A DNA stretch of 64,000 nt from Melioribacteraceae bacterium (GTDB lineage Bacteria; Bacteroidota; Ignavibacteria; Ignavibacteriales; Melioribacteraceae), in contig JAOADJ010000036.1 of assembly GCA_026417375.1 (NCBI GenBank), positions 1 to 64,000 of the forward strand. Reading direction: 5' to 3'. Both the position numbers and the translations under genes were made by a program. The notes under the pieces are model-generated. The model searched no databases, was not told the DNA's origin, and saw nothing but the letters and a program-made list of their open reading frames with translations. Positions 54,496 through 62,359 of the stretch are shown here, piece by piece. How positions within the stretch are numbered: position 1 is the stretch's first letter; the number at the start of each line of letters is the position of its first letter.

Positions 54496-56319
54496 ATGAG
54501 TATATATATATTAGGAATTTCAGCTTATTATCATGATTCAGCAGCTTGTTTAATTAAAGATGGTGAAATAATTGCAGCTGCTCAGGAAGAAAGATTCACA
54601 AGAATCAAACATGATCACAATTTCCCTAAGAATGCAATTAATTTTTGTTTGAAAAGTGCAAAAATTAATGTTGAACAATTAAACGCCGTTGCATTTTATG
54701 ATAAACCAATAACTAAGTTTAACAGACTTCTTGAAACTTATTTAAGCTTTCCGGGAAAAGGAATAAAATCTTTTTTAATGTCGATGCCATTATGGTTAAG
54801 AGAAAAATTATGGATGCAAGATTTAATTGCTTCAGAATTAAATTACAAAGGAAAAATTTTATTCCCGGAACATCATGAATCGCATGCTGCTTCTGCATTT
54901 TATCCATCTCCATTTACTAATGCTGCTTTTTTAACTATTGACGGTGTCGGTGAATGGGCAACTTCTTCTTTTGGTGTTGGTAATGAAAATAAAATTCAAA
55001 TAATTTCTGAGTTACATTATCCTCATTCACTCGGATTACTTTATTCTGCTTTTACTTATTTCACGGGATTCAAAGTTAATTCAGGTGAATATAAAGTAAT
55101 GGGATTAGCTCCTTACGGAGAACCAAAATATGTTGATAAGATTTATAAATATCTTATTGATTTAAAAGATGATGGTTCTTTCAAAATGAATATGGAATAT
55201 TTTAAATATAATACTGGTCTAACAATGACCAATAATAAATTTTCTGAATTATTTGACGGACCACCAAGAAAACCAGAAAGTAAATTAACCCAAAGAGAAA
55301 TGGATTTAGCCCGTTCCCTGCAGGATGTAACTGAAGAAATAATGATTAGAATGGCAAAACATGTTAAAAAAACAACAGGAGAAAAATATTTATGCTTGGC
55401 TGGTGGAGTGGCATTAAATTGTGTTGGTAATGGAAAACTTTTAAGAGAAAATATTTTTGAAGATATATGGATTCAACCGGCTGCAGGAGATGCAGGTGGT
55501 GCTTTAGGCGCTGCACTGGCAAGTTATTATATGTATTTTGATCAACCATTAATTAAGAAAAATGGTAGAGATTTACAAAAAGGATCTTATTTAGGAACTG
55601 AATATTCAGATTTTGAAATTGAAGAGTTTTTATCAAAACACAAAATTCCTTTTCATAAAGTAAATCAGGATGAGCTAATAGAAACTATTTCTGATGAAAT
55701 TGCAAATGGTAAAATCATTGGTTGGTTTAATGGTAAAATGGAATTTGGTCCGCGCGCATTAGGTTCAAGGTCTATTATTGGTGATGCAAGAAATCCTGAA
55801 ATGCAAAAAAAAATGAACTTAAAAATTAAATTCAGAGAAAGCTTTCGTCCATTTGCACCATCAGTTCTTGCAGAGAAAGTTTCAGAATGGTTTGAACTTG
55901 ATAGAGAAAGTCCTTATATGCTTTTAGTTGCTGATGTTAAAAAGGAAAAACAATTTCAGATGACAGAAGAACAAAAAAAACTTTGGGGAATTGAAAAATT
56001 AAATGTTGTTCGTTCTGAAATTCCTGCAGTTACTCATGTGGATTATTCTGCAAGAATTCAGACCGTGAACAAAATTGATAATCCTGTTTATCATAGATTG
56101 ATTGAAAGGTTTTATGAAAAAACAAATTGCCCTGTTATTGTAAATACATCTTTTAACGTTCGAGGTGAACCTATTGTTGAATCACCATTAGATGCTTATA
56201 AATGTTTTATGAGAACAGAAATTGATATTCTAACTTTAGGAAATTTTATCTTATACAAAGAAGAACAACCACAATTTCATGATGATATAGATTGGAAGCA
56301 GAAATATGAGCTGGATTAA
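54496..56319 (+). CDS. TobZ/NodU-family carbamoyltransferase
   Basis: A 607-residue protein of the O-carbamoyltransferase family, which moves a carbamoyl group from carbamoyl phosphate to a hydroxyl of a sugar or other small molecule through a carbamoyl-adenylate. The N-terminal Kae1-like domain shows GISAYYHDSAACLI (7-20), AAAQEERFTRIKHD near 32, PEHHESHAASAFY near 124 with the metal-binding histidines, and LAGGVALNCVGNGKL near 298. The C-terminal domain shows MEFGPRALGSRSIIGDAR near 415 and VNTSFNVRGEPIVESP near 550. The acceptor is unknown. The following SxtJ-like gene overlaps by 14 bases, a common pairing. Confidence 0.93.
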   Translation: MSIYILGISAYYHDSAACLIKDGEIIAAAQEERFTRIKHDHNFPKNAINFCLKSAKINVEQLNAVAFYDKPITKFNRLLETYLSFPGKGIKSFLMSMPLWLREKLWMQDLIASELNYKGKILFPEHHESHAASAFYPSPFTNAAFLTIDGVGEWATSSFGVGNENKIQIISELHYPHSLGLLYSAFTYFTGFKVNSGEYKVMGLAPYGEPKYVDKIYKYLIDLKDDGSFKMNMEYFKYNTGLTMTNNKFSELFDGPPRKPESKLTQREMDLARSLQDVTEEIMIRMAKHVKKTTGEKYLCLAGGVALNCVGNGKLLRENIFEDIWIQPAAGDAGGALGAALASYYMYFDQPLIKKNGRDLQKGSYLGTEYSDFEIEEFLSKHKIPFHKVNQDELIETISDEIANGKIIGWFNGKMEFGPRALGSRSIIGDARNPEMQKKMNLKIKFRESFRPFAPSVLAEKVSEWFELDRESPYMLLVADVKKEKQFQMTEEQKKLWGIEKLNVVRSEIPAVTHVDYSARIQTVNKIDNPVYHRLIERFYEKTNCPVIVNTSFNVRGEPIVESPLDAYKCFMRTEIDILTLGNFILYKEEQPQFHDDIDWKQKYELD

Positions 56320-56731
56320 TGATGTAAAAAACGAAATAAAAAACCTTGATGTTTCAAAAAAATCATTAAGAAAATTTGGTGTTACAATAGGTTTAATTTT
56401 TTTAATAGTTGCAATTTTTTTTCATTGGAAAAATAATTTTCAATATTTCCAGTTAATTTTTTATGTAATAGGATTTGCATTAGTTGTTTCAGGAATCTTT
56501 TTCCCAGATGGTCTAAAAAATATTTATAAAATATGGATGGGATTTGCATTTGCGCTTGGATGGTTTGTTTCAAGATTAATATTAATCATTTTATTCTATT
56601 TTATTTTAACGCCAATTGGAATTATTGCAAAATTATTTGGTAAAGAATTTTTGGATTTAAAATTTATTGATGAAAAACCTACTTTTTGGATAATGAAAAA
56701 AAATAAAACTGATTATGAAAAACTTTATTAA
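56306..56731 (+). CDS. SxtJ-like small membrane protein
   Basis: A 141-residue protein with three hydrophobic segments (about 27-42, 48-66 and 75-103). The pattern of a basic N-terminus with SKKSLRKFGVTIG, then KIWMGFAFALGWFVSRLILIIL, matches the SxtJ family commonly found beside NodU-type carbamoyltransferases. The function is not established; it probably anchors or supports the carbamoyltransferase at the membrane. It overlaps that gene by 14 bases. Confidence 0.8.
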   Translation: MSWINDVKNEIKNLDVSKKSLRKFGVTIGLIFLIVAIFFHWKNNFQYFQLIFYVIGFALVVSGIFFPDGLKNIYKIWMGFAFALGWFVSRLILIILFYFILTPIGIIAKLFGKEFLDLKFIDEKPTFWIMKKNKTDYEKLY

Positions 56732-56748
56732 TAATAAAAAGGTGAATT

Positions 56749-57681
56749 ATGGCAGTTAACATGAAAGGAAAAAGTCTTATTGAAATTAATGATTTAACAC
56801 TTGAAGAAGTGTATCAAATATTTGATTTAAGTGCATCATTAAAACAAGAAAGATTAATTGGTAAAAAACATCATATTCTTGAAGGTAAAAAACTTGGAAT
56901 GATTTTTTCAAAACCTTCAACAAGAACAAGAGTATCATTCGAAGTGGGAATTTATGAACTTGGTGGTATAGGGTTATATTTTAATCAAAATGATTTGCAA
57001 TTAAAGAAAAGTGAAAGTGTCTCTGATACAGCAAAAGTTCTTTCAAGATATTTAGATGGAATTATGATAAGAACATTTGACCATCAGGATGTAATTGATT
57101 TAGCAAAATATGGAACAATACCTGTAATCAATGGATTAACTGATTTACATCATCCTTGTCAGGTTTTAACAGATCTATTTACAATTCTGGAAAAGAAAAG
57201 AAAATTACAAGGATTAAAATTAGCTTACATTGGTGATGGTAATAATATGGCTCATAGTTTATTACATGGATGTTCTAAAATTGGTATGGATATTTCAATT
57301 GCTTCACCAAGTGGATATAAACCATTAGATTTTGTTGTTGATGAATCAATGAAAAATGCAAAATACATGGGAAGCAAAATTGAAATTCTTGAAGACCCAA
57401 TTGAGGCTGTTAAAAATGCTGATGTAATTTATACTGATGTGTGGGCAAGTATGGGACAAGAAAAAGAAGCTGAAGAAAGAAAAAAGAAATTCATTAAATA
57501 TCAGGTTAATCCTGAATTAGTAAAATATGCTAAAGAAGATTATTTATTTATGCACTGTTTACCAGCACATCGTGGAGATGAAGTTGTTGATGAAGTTGCT
57601 GATTCATCAAATAGTGTAATTTTTGATGAAGCTGAAAATAGATTACATGTACAAAAAGCAATTATGGCTTTAATTATGTAA
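56749..57681 (+). CDS. argF: Ornithine carbamoyltransferase
   Basis: A 310-residue enzyme that makes citrulline from ornithine and carbamoyl phosphate (or the reverse). The carbamoyl-phosphate motif STRTR is at 57-61, LHHPCQVLTDLF lies near 130, and MHCLPAHRGDEV, with the catalytic Cys, lies near 264; TDVWASMGQE near 226 is the ornithine-side loop. Length and motifs are standard. It sits after two other genes for carbamoyl-phosphate enzymes. Whether it serves arginine synthesis or breakdown cannot be read from the sequence. Confidence 0.93.
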   Translation: MAVNMKGKSLIEINDLTLEEVYQIFDLSASLKQERLIGKKHHILEGKKLGMIFSKPSTRTRVSFEVGIYELGGIGLYFNQNDLQLKKSESVSDTAKVLSRYLDGIMIRTFDHQDVIDLAKYGTIPVINGLTDLHHPCQVLTDLFTILEKKRKLQGLKLAYIGDGNNMAHSLLHGCSKIGMDISIASPSGYKPLDFVVDESMKNAKYMGSKIEILEDPIEAVKNADVIYTDVWASMGQEKEAEERKKKFIKYQVNPELVKYAKEDYLFMHCLPAHRGDEVVDEVADSSNSVIFDEAENRLHVQKAIMALIM

Positions 57682-57698
57682 AAATTTTTGAAAAAATT

Positions 57699-57729
57699 TT
57701 TGCGGATAAGAATAATTTATTTATTTTTG
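57699..57729 (+). promoter_or_regulatory. Bacteroidetes-type promoter of tRNA-Phe
   Basis: TTTG at 57699-57702, a 19-base spacer and TATTTTTG at 57722-57729: exact match. Start near 57737, about seven bases before the tRNA. Confidence 0.7.
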
Positions 57730-57743
57730 TCCGCACAAATTTT

Positions 57744-57819
57744 GGGCAGATAGCTCAGTCGGTAGAGCAAAGGACTGAAAATCCTTGTGTCGGCGGTTCG
57801 ATTCCGTCTCTGCCCACCA
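57744..57819 (+). tRNA. tRNA-Phe (anticodon GAA)
   Basis: A full cloverleaf: acceptor GGGCAGA with TCTGCCC, D stem GCTC/GAGC, anticodon stem AAGGA/TCCTT with loop CTGAAAA (anticodon GAA), T stem GGCGG/CCGTC with TTCGATT, discriminator A at 57816, then an encoded CCA at 57817-57819. The 3' CCA is encoded here, unlike in tRNA-Arg. Confidence 0.97.
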
Positions 57820-57820
57820 C

Positions 57821-57846
57821 AAAGGGATGAGAAATCATCCCTTTTC
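57821..57846 (+). terminator. Intrinsic terminator of tRNA-Phe
   Basis: Stem AAAGGGATGA (57821-57830) with TCATCCCTTT (57835-57844) and a GAAA loop. It is the same design as the tRNA-Arg terminator, with T-A changed to G-C at one pair. The T tail is short (TTTT ends with the stem, then CAATTT), so it may be leaky toward the SET-domain gene. Confidence 0.8.
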
Positions 57847-57860
57847 AATTTGAGCATACA

Positions 57861-58265
57861 ATGACAACTGAATATCCATATTATTTAAATTTTCTTGAAG
57901 TTAAAGATTCTCCTTTACATGGAAAAGGTTTGTTTACTAAAGTTGATATTCCAAAAGATAGTATTATTTGTGTTATTGAAGGAGAAGTTATTGATGAAAA
58001 TGAATGTGTAAGAAGAGAAGAAGAAGAAGGTAATGTTTACATCTTTTGGAATGGAGATAATTATATAGACACATCAAACAATCCGCTCTTAAAAAATCTT
58101 AATCATCTTTGTGAACCAAATTGTTATGTAGAAGATAGAAATGAATCATCTCTTTTTTTAATTGCAGAATGTGATATTAAAGCAGGGGAAGAATTAACTA
58201 TTGACTATGACTATGAAGAAATTTATGAAACCTGCCAATGTCATATTCATAAAATTGAGAATTAA
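57861..58265 (+). CDS. SET-domain protein (putative protein-lysine methyltransferase)
   Basis: A 134-residue protein that is nearly all SET domain. Blocks are LEVKDSPLHGKGLFTKVDIP (12-31), NHLCEPNCYVEDRN near 91 (the NHSCxPN motif with Ser replaced by Leu) and AECDIKAGEELTIDYDYEE near 110, ending CQCH, which may be a short post-SET cysteine pair. Such proteins methylate lysines; bacterial targets are mostly unknown. It lies right after tRNA-Phe, with no promoter of its own that I can see. Confidence 0.85.
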   Translation: MTTEYPYYLNFLEVKDSPLHGKGLFTKVDIPKDSIICVIEGEVIDENECVRREEEEGNVYIFWNGDNYIDTSNNPLLKNLNHLCEPNCYVEDRNESSLFLIAECDIKAGEELTIDYDYEEIYETCQCHIHKIEN

Positions 58266-58310
58266 TTCATTTAAAAATTCTTATTTTAACTCAACAAAAA
58301 ATTAAACCCT

Positions 58311-59195
58311 ATGAATGTTTTAACTGATTACATTTTCCCTAAGTTAAATTTTGTTAAAAGTGGCAAAGTTCGTGATATTTATGATCTTGGGGAACATTTC
58401 TTAATTGTATCAACAGACAGACTTTCAGCATTCGATGTAATTATGCAAGATGGAATTCCAAATAAAGGTAAGATTCTAAATAAAATTTCAAAATTTTGGT
58501 TTGAATTTTCAAAAGATATAATTGAGAATCATGTTGTAGAAACAAATTTTAATAATTTTCCGGAAGAATGTTTAGCATATCCAGAATTAAATGATCGTTC
58601 GATGATTGTAAAAAAAGCTAAACTAATTCCAATTGAATGCATTGTTAGAGGTTATATTTCTGGTTCCGGATGGATTGATTATCAAAAAACCGGTAAAATT
58701 TGTGATATAGAATTACCAAAAAATTTATTAGAATCTGAAAAATTACCTGAACCAATTTTTACACCTTCAACAAAAGAAGATGTTGGCGAACATGATAGAA
58801 ATATTTCTGAAAATGAAGCAAAAAATTTAATTGGTAATGATGTATTTAATTTCATAAAAGAAAAAGCTTTAGAAATTTATATTAAATCATATAACTATGC
58901 TCTTTCAAAAGGAATTATTATTGCTGATACCAAAATGGAATTTGGATTTTATGATAATAAAATAATTTTAATTGATGAATTTTTAACTCCTGATTCATCT
59001 CGTTTCTGGCCTTTAACTGAATATGAAAAAGGCAAAACACAAAATAGTTTTGATAAACAATATGTTCGCGATTATTTAATATCAATTGGATTTAATAAAA
59101 AACCACCTGCTCCAAAATTACCAGAAGATGTTATTTTTAATACTTCTAAAAAATATGAAGAAGCATTATTTATTTTAACTGGTGAGAAAATTTAG
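58311..59195 (+). CDS. purC: Phosphoribosylaminoimidazole-succinocarboxamide synthase
   Basis: A 294-residue enzyme of purine synthesis that joins aspartate to CAIR. SGKVRDIYDLGEHFLIVSTD near 17 is the ATP-binding signature, with DRLSAFDVIMQDGIPNKGKI next, ECIVRGYISGSGWIDYQ near 114 and ADTKMEFGFYDNKIILIDE near 205. The length fits the yeast-like long form more than the 240-residue E. coli form. The next gene starts one base after its stop. Confidence 0.95.
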   Translation: MNVLTDYIFPKLNFVKSGKVRDIYDLGEHFLIVSTDRLSAFDVIMQDGIPNKGKILNKISKFWFEFSKDIIENHVVETNFNNFPEECLAYPELNDRSMIVKKAKLIPIECIVRGYISGSGWIDYQKTGKICDIELPKNLLESEKLPEPIFTPSTKEDVGEHDRNISENEAKNLIGNDVFNFIKEKALEIYIKSYNYALSKGIIIADTKMEFGFYDNKIILIDEFLTPDSSRFWPLTEYEKGKTQNSFDKQYVRDYLISIGFNKKPPAPKLPEDVIFNTSKKYEEALFILTGEKI

Positions 59196-59196
59196 G

Positions 59197-59490
59197 ATGA
59201 TACCAATTAATATTAATGTAAATAATTCGCAAATGATTATTGAGTGGAATAATAAAATGCTTTCAAAAATTAAACTTTCAGATTTAAGAAAATTTTGTCC
59301 TTGTGCTTATTGTGAAAAAGAAAGAGAGAATGATCATGGTAAATTTGAAGTTTATACTCAAAATCAAATTACAATAAAAAAAATTAATATGGTTGGTTCT
59401 TATGCATTAAATATTATTTGGAATGATGATCATAGTAATGGCTTTTATGAATTTTCTTATTTAAAAAATATTTCAGAAAATATTTTATAA
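59197..59490 (+). CDS. DUF971 (GBBH-like N-terminal domain) protein
   Basis: A 97-residue protein from the ATG at 59197 (a GTG at 59182 would extend it by five residues inside purC). The family marks are LSDLRKFCPCAYCEKERE near 25 with the conserved CpCAxC, then NMVGSYALNIIWNDDHSNGFYEF near 67 (shown here as VGSYALNIIW and DDHSNGFYEF). Members occur near iron-sulfur or cofactor genes elsewhere, but the function is unknown. It lies in the purC to pgsA run, one base before pgsA. Confidence 0.85.
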   Translation: MIPININVNNSQMIIEWNNKMLSKIKLSDLRKFCPCAYCEKERENDHGKFEVYTQNQITIKKINMVGSYALNIIWNDDHSNGFYEFSYLKNISENIL

Positions 59491-59491
59491 T

Positions 59492-60088
59492 ATGGTTCTC
59501 CCAAATCAATTAACTGTACTTAGAATAATTTTAACACCTATTTTCCTTTTCTTATTTATTAGTGGAGAACCTACATTAATTCAAATATCATTAATTGTTT
59601 TTATTATTGCAGCTCTTACCGATTGGTATGATGGTTGGCTTGCCCGTAAATTTAATTATATTACTGATTGGGGAAAATTTATGGATCCTCTTGCTGATAA
59701 AATTTTAACTTCAACTGCTTTTTTTGCTTTTGTTTCAGTTGGTCTGGTTGAATTATGGATGGTTTTATTAATTGTTGTAAGAGACGCATTGATAACTTTG
59801 CTTAGAATTTATGCAGACTATAAAAAAGTAACATTTACAACAAGTTATTTCGCAAAAGTTAAAACATTTTTCCAAATGTTTTTTTTATACTATTTACTTT
59901 TAGTTTATTCATTCAGTTCAATTGATTATATTAAAAATAATTTTAATGATATAATAATCAGTTTGATGAATAATAATTTAATTTATTATTCGATGTTGTT
60001 TGTAACATTAATAACAGTTTTATCCGGGTGTACCTATTTATTTGCAAATAGAACAACAATAAAAAAACTCTTCATAAATGAAAATTAA
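59492..60088 (+). CDS. pgsA: CDP-diacylglycerol--glycerol-3-phosphate 3-phosphatidyltransferase
   Basis: A 198-residue membrane enzyme with about five helices that makes phosphatidylglycerol-phosphate. The CDP-alcohol phosphotransferase motif is DWYDGWLARKFNYITDWGKF (44-63), followed by MDPLADKI, giving the full D-x2-DG-x2-AR-x8-G-x3-D-x3-D series. pgpA, encoding the next enzyme of the pathway, overlaps by 11 bases. Confidence 0.94.
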   Translation: MVLPNQLTVLRIILTPIFLFLFISGEPTLIQISLIVFIIAALTDWYDGWLARKFNYITDWGKFMDPLADKILTSTAFFAFVSVGLVELWMVLLIVVRDALITLLRIYADYKKVTFTTSYFAKVKTFFQMFFLYYLLLVYSFSSIDYIKNNFNDIIISLMNNNLIYYSMLFVTLITVLSGCTYLFANRTTIKKLFINEN

Positions 60089-60542
60089 TTTTTTAGAAAA
60101 TTTAATTGGCTCAGGGTTTTATACAGGATACGTAAATAAAGCTAGTGGAACTTTTGGAAGTTTAGCAGCTCTTTTAATTTATCTAATACCTGGTTTCGAA
60201 AATCCAACTATTATGATTTTTTTTATTTCATTTTTTATAGTTATTGGTGTTCCTATTGCAATTAAATTTGAAAATAAATATGGACCCGATCCTAAAGAAT
60301 ATACTAATGATGAAGTTATTGGAATGTGGTTAACACTTTTATTTGTTCCAAAAAAAATATGGTGGATTGTTATTGGTTTTTTTATTTGGAGATTTTTGGA
60401 TATAGTTAAACCTTTTCCAGCTAAACAATTAGAAAAAGTAAAAAATGGTTGGGGAGTTTTATTAGACGATATTGCTGCTGGAATTTATTCTTTTATTATT
60501 CTTCAATTATTAATATATGTTTTCAATTTAATAACTAAATAA
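60078..60542 (+). CDS. pgpA: Phosphatidylglycerophosphatase A
   Basis: A 154-residue membrane protein that removes the phosphate from phosphatidylglycerol-phosphate. LIGSGFYTGYVNKASGTFGS opens the protein, NDEVIGMWLTLLFVP lies near 76 and LDIVKPFPAKQLEKVKNGWG near 107, with LLDDIAAGIYSF holding the catalytic acidic residues. About four hydrophobic helices. It is coupled to pgsA, so consecutive steps of one lipid pathway are co-expressed. Confidence 0.94.
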   Translation: MKINFLENLIGSGFYTGYVNKASGTFGSLAALLIYLIPGFENPTIMIFFISFFIVIGVPIAIKFENKYGPDPKEYTNDEVIGMWLTLLFVPKKIWWIVIGFFIWRFLDIVKPFPAKQLEKVKNGWGVLLDDIAAGIYSFIILQLLIYVFNLITK

Positions 60543-60552
60543 ATATGATAAA

Positions 60553-61806
60553 ATGAAAGCACACATTATTACAATTGGTGATGAAATTTTAATTGGTCAG
60601 ATCATCAACTCCAATGCTGCTTGGATCGGAGAAAAATTATCTGAAATTAATATTAATGTTGGTAGTACAAGCGTTGTTGGTGATGATGTAAAACAAATTA
60701 TTCAGGAATTTCAAAGAACTTATGATTCTAATGATATTGTAATTGTTACTGGTGGACTCGGACCGACTCACGATGATGTTACTCGTAAATGTGTGGTAGA
60801 TTTTTTCAAAACAGATTTAATTATTGATGAAAATGTTTTAGACGATATTAAGAAGTTTTTTGAAGTAAGAAACAGAAAACTTACTAAAACAAATGAAGAT
60901 CAGGCATTAATTCCGGAAATTGCAACACCGATAAGAAATTCACGAGGAACCGCACCAGGTTTTTGGATAGAAAAAGAAAATAAAGTTTTTGTTGTTATGC
61001 CCGGTGTTCCTTATGAAATGAAAGGAATGATGGAATCTTTTGTTTTACCTAAACTCCAAGAAAAAAATCAAAATAAAAAAATTATTGTAAGAAAAAATTT
61101 ATTAACAACAGGAATTCCTGAATCTGTTTTATACGATAAACTTGGAAATATAGAAGAACTTATGGAAGGGAATAAATTAGCTTTTCTTCCAAATCAATTT
61201 GGCGTAAGAATGAGATTAAATATCGAAGGTAATTCTATTGAAGAAGCAAATAATAAATTAGATGAAATTGAACAAAAGATTCGTTCCTTGGTTGGCAGAT
61301 ATATTTATGGAAAAGACAATGATCAGCTTGAAGAAGTGATTGCAAAATTAATGATTGATAGAGGATTTAAATTAGCGGTTGCTGAATCCTGCACTGGTGG
61401 TTTAATATCTTCTCGTATAACAAATGTTTCTGGAAGTAGTCAATTTTTTGAAAGAGGAGTAATAACATATAGTAATGCTGCTAAAGTTGAATTATTACAT
61501 GTAAAAGAAGATACAATTCAAAAATATGGTGCTGTAAGTTTAGAAGTTTGTCGTCAAATGGCTGAAGGAGTCAAAGCAATAAGTGGTATTGATATTGGTT
61601 TGGCTGTGACTGGTATTTTGGGACCAACTGGTGCAACACCAACAAAACCAGTTGGATTAGTTTATATTGGTTTATGTGACGAAAAAATCTGTACAGCAAA
61701 AGAATTTCACTTCGGTGATAATCGGTTACTCAATAAAGATCGTGCTTCTCAGGCAGCATTAGAAATGTTAAGAAGACATCTTCTTGGAATTGATTATGAC
61801 GATTAG
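60553..61806 (+). CDS. cinA: CinA family nicotinamide-nucleotide amidohydrolase
   Basis: A 417-residue protein with two domains. The N-terminal MoaB/MoeA-like domain shows ITIGDEILIGQIINSNAAWI (6-25) and VTGGLGPTHDDVTRK near 64, plus PGVPYEMKGM near 150. The C-terminal amidohydrolase shows AVAESCTGGLISSRITNVSG from about 275 with the catalytic Ser and Thr region, and LAVTGILGPTGATPTKPVG near 353. It recycles NMN to nicotinic acid mononucleotide. Its place ahead of recA is a known arrangement. The next gene overlaps it. Confidence 0.94.
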   Translation: MKAHIITIGDEILIGQIINSNAAWIGEKLSEININVGSTSVVGDDVKQIIQEFQRTYDSNDIVIVTGGLGPTHDDVTRKCVVDFFKTDLIIDENVLDDIKKFFEVRNRKLTKTNEDQALIPEIATPIRNSRGTAPGFWIEKENKVFVVMPGVPYEMKGMMESFVLPKLQEKNQNKKIIVRKNLLTTGIPESVLYDKLGNIEELMEGNKLAFLPNQFGVRMRLNIEGNSIEEANNKLDEIEQKIRSLVGRYIYGKDNDQLEEVIAKLMIDRGFKLAVAESCTGGLISSRITNVSGSSQFFERGVITYSNAAKVELLHVKEDTIQKYGAVSLEVCRQMAEGVKAISGIDIGLAVTGILGPTGATPTKPVGLVYIGLCDEKICTAKEFHFGDNRLLNKDRASQAALEMLRRHLLGIDYDD

Positions 61807-62350
61807 AACTTTTATAGCATTAGAAATTCCTCAAGACATTATTGAAATTGCATTTAAAAAGCTTAAAAGCAAAATAAAATCTTTTGATAAAATAAATTGG
61901 GAACCAAAAGAAAAGTTACATCTTACTTTAAAATTCATTGGTAACTTCGAAGAAAACAATATTAATTTATTGACTGAAGAATTAAATAAAACATTTGAAA
62001 GATTTAATAAATTGGATCTTGGATTAGATAAATTCGGATTTTTTTGGAAAGATGAAAATCCGAAAATATTATGGCTCGGTTTGAAAGAAAATAAAAATTT
62101 ATTTGAATTAGTTTCTAAAATTGATGAAGTAACTAATCAATTTGGAATTGAAAAAGAAAAAAGAAAATTTAAATCTCACATAACATTTTTAAGAATAAAA
62201 AATTTAAATCATATAGACGAATTACTTTTCCTCAAAGAAGTAAAATTTGATAATATTAATTTTGTTTCAGATAAAATTCATTTGTTTAAAAGTGAATTAT
62301 TAAAAACAGGTTCAGTATATAAATCATTAAAAGAATTTCAATTGAAATAG
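61796..62350 (+). CDS. thpR: RNA 2',3'-cyclic phosphodiesterase
   Basis: A 184-residue 2H-phosphoesterase. The two HxTx motifs are HLTLKFIG near 42 and HITFLRIK near 122, the catalytic histidine pairs. MTIRTFIALEIPQDI is the family start, so I choose the ATG at 61796; in-frame TTG codons at 61784 and 61790 lie further inside cinA. It hydrolyses 2',3'-cyclic phosphates and is also called 2'-5' RNA ligase. It ends nine bases before recA. Confidence 0.92.
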   Translation: MTIRTFIALEIPQDIIEIAFKKLKSKIKSFDKINWEPKEKLHLTLKFIGNFEENNINLLTEELNKTFERFNKLDLGLDKFGFFWKDENPKILWLGLKENKNLFELVSKIDEVTNQFGIEKEKRKFKSHITFLRIKNLNHIDELLFLKEVKFDNINFVSDKIHLFKSELLKTGSVYKSLKEFQLK

Positions 62351-62359
62351 GAGTAAAAA

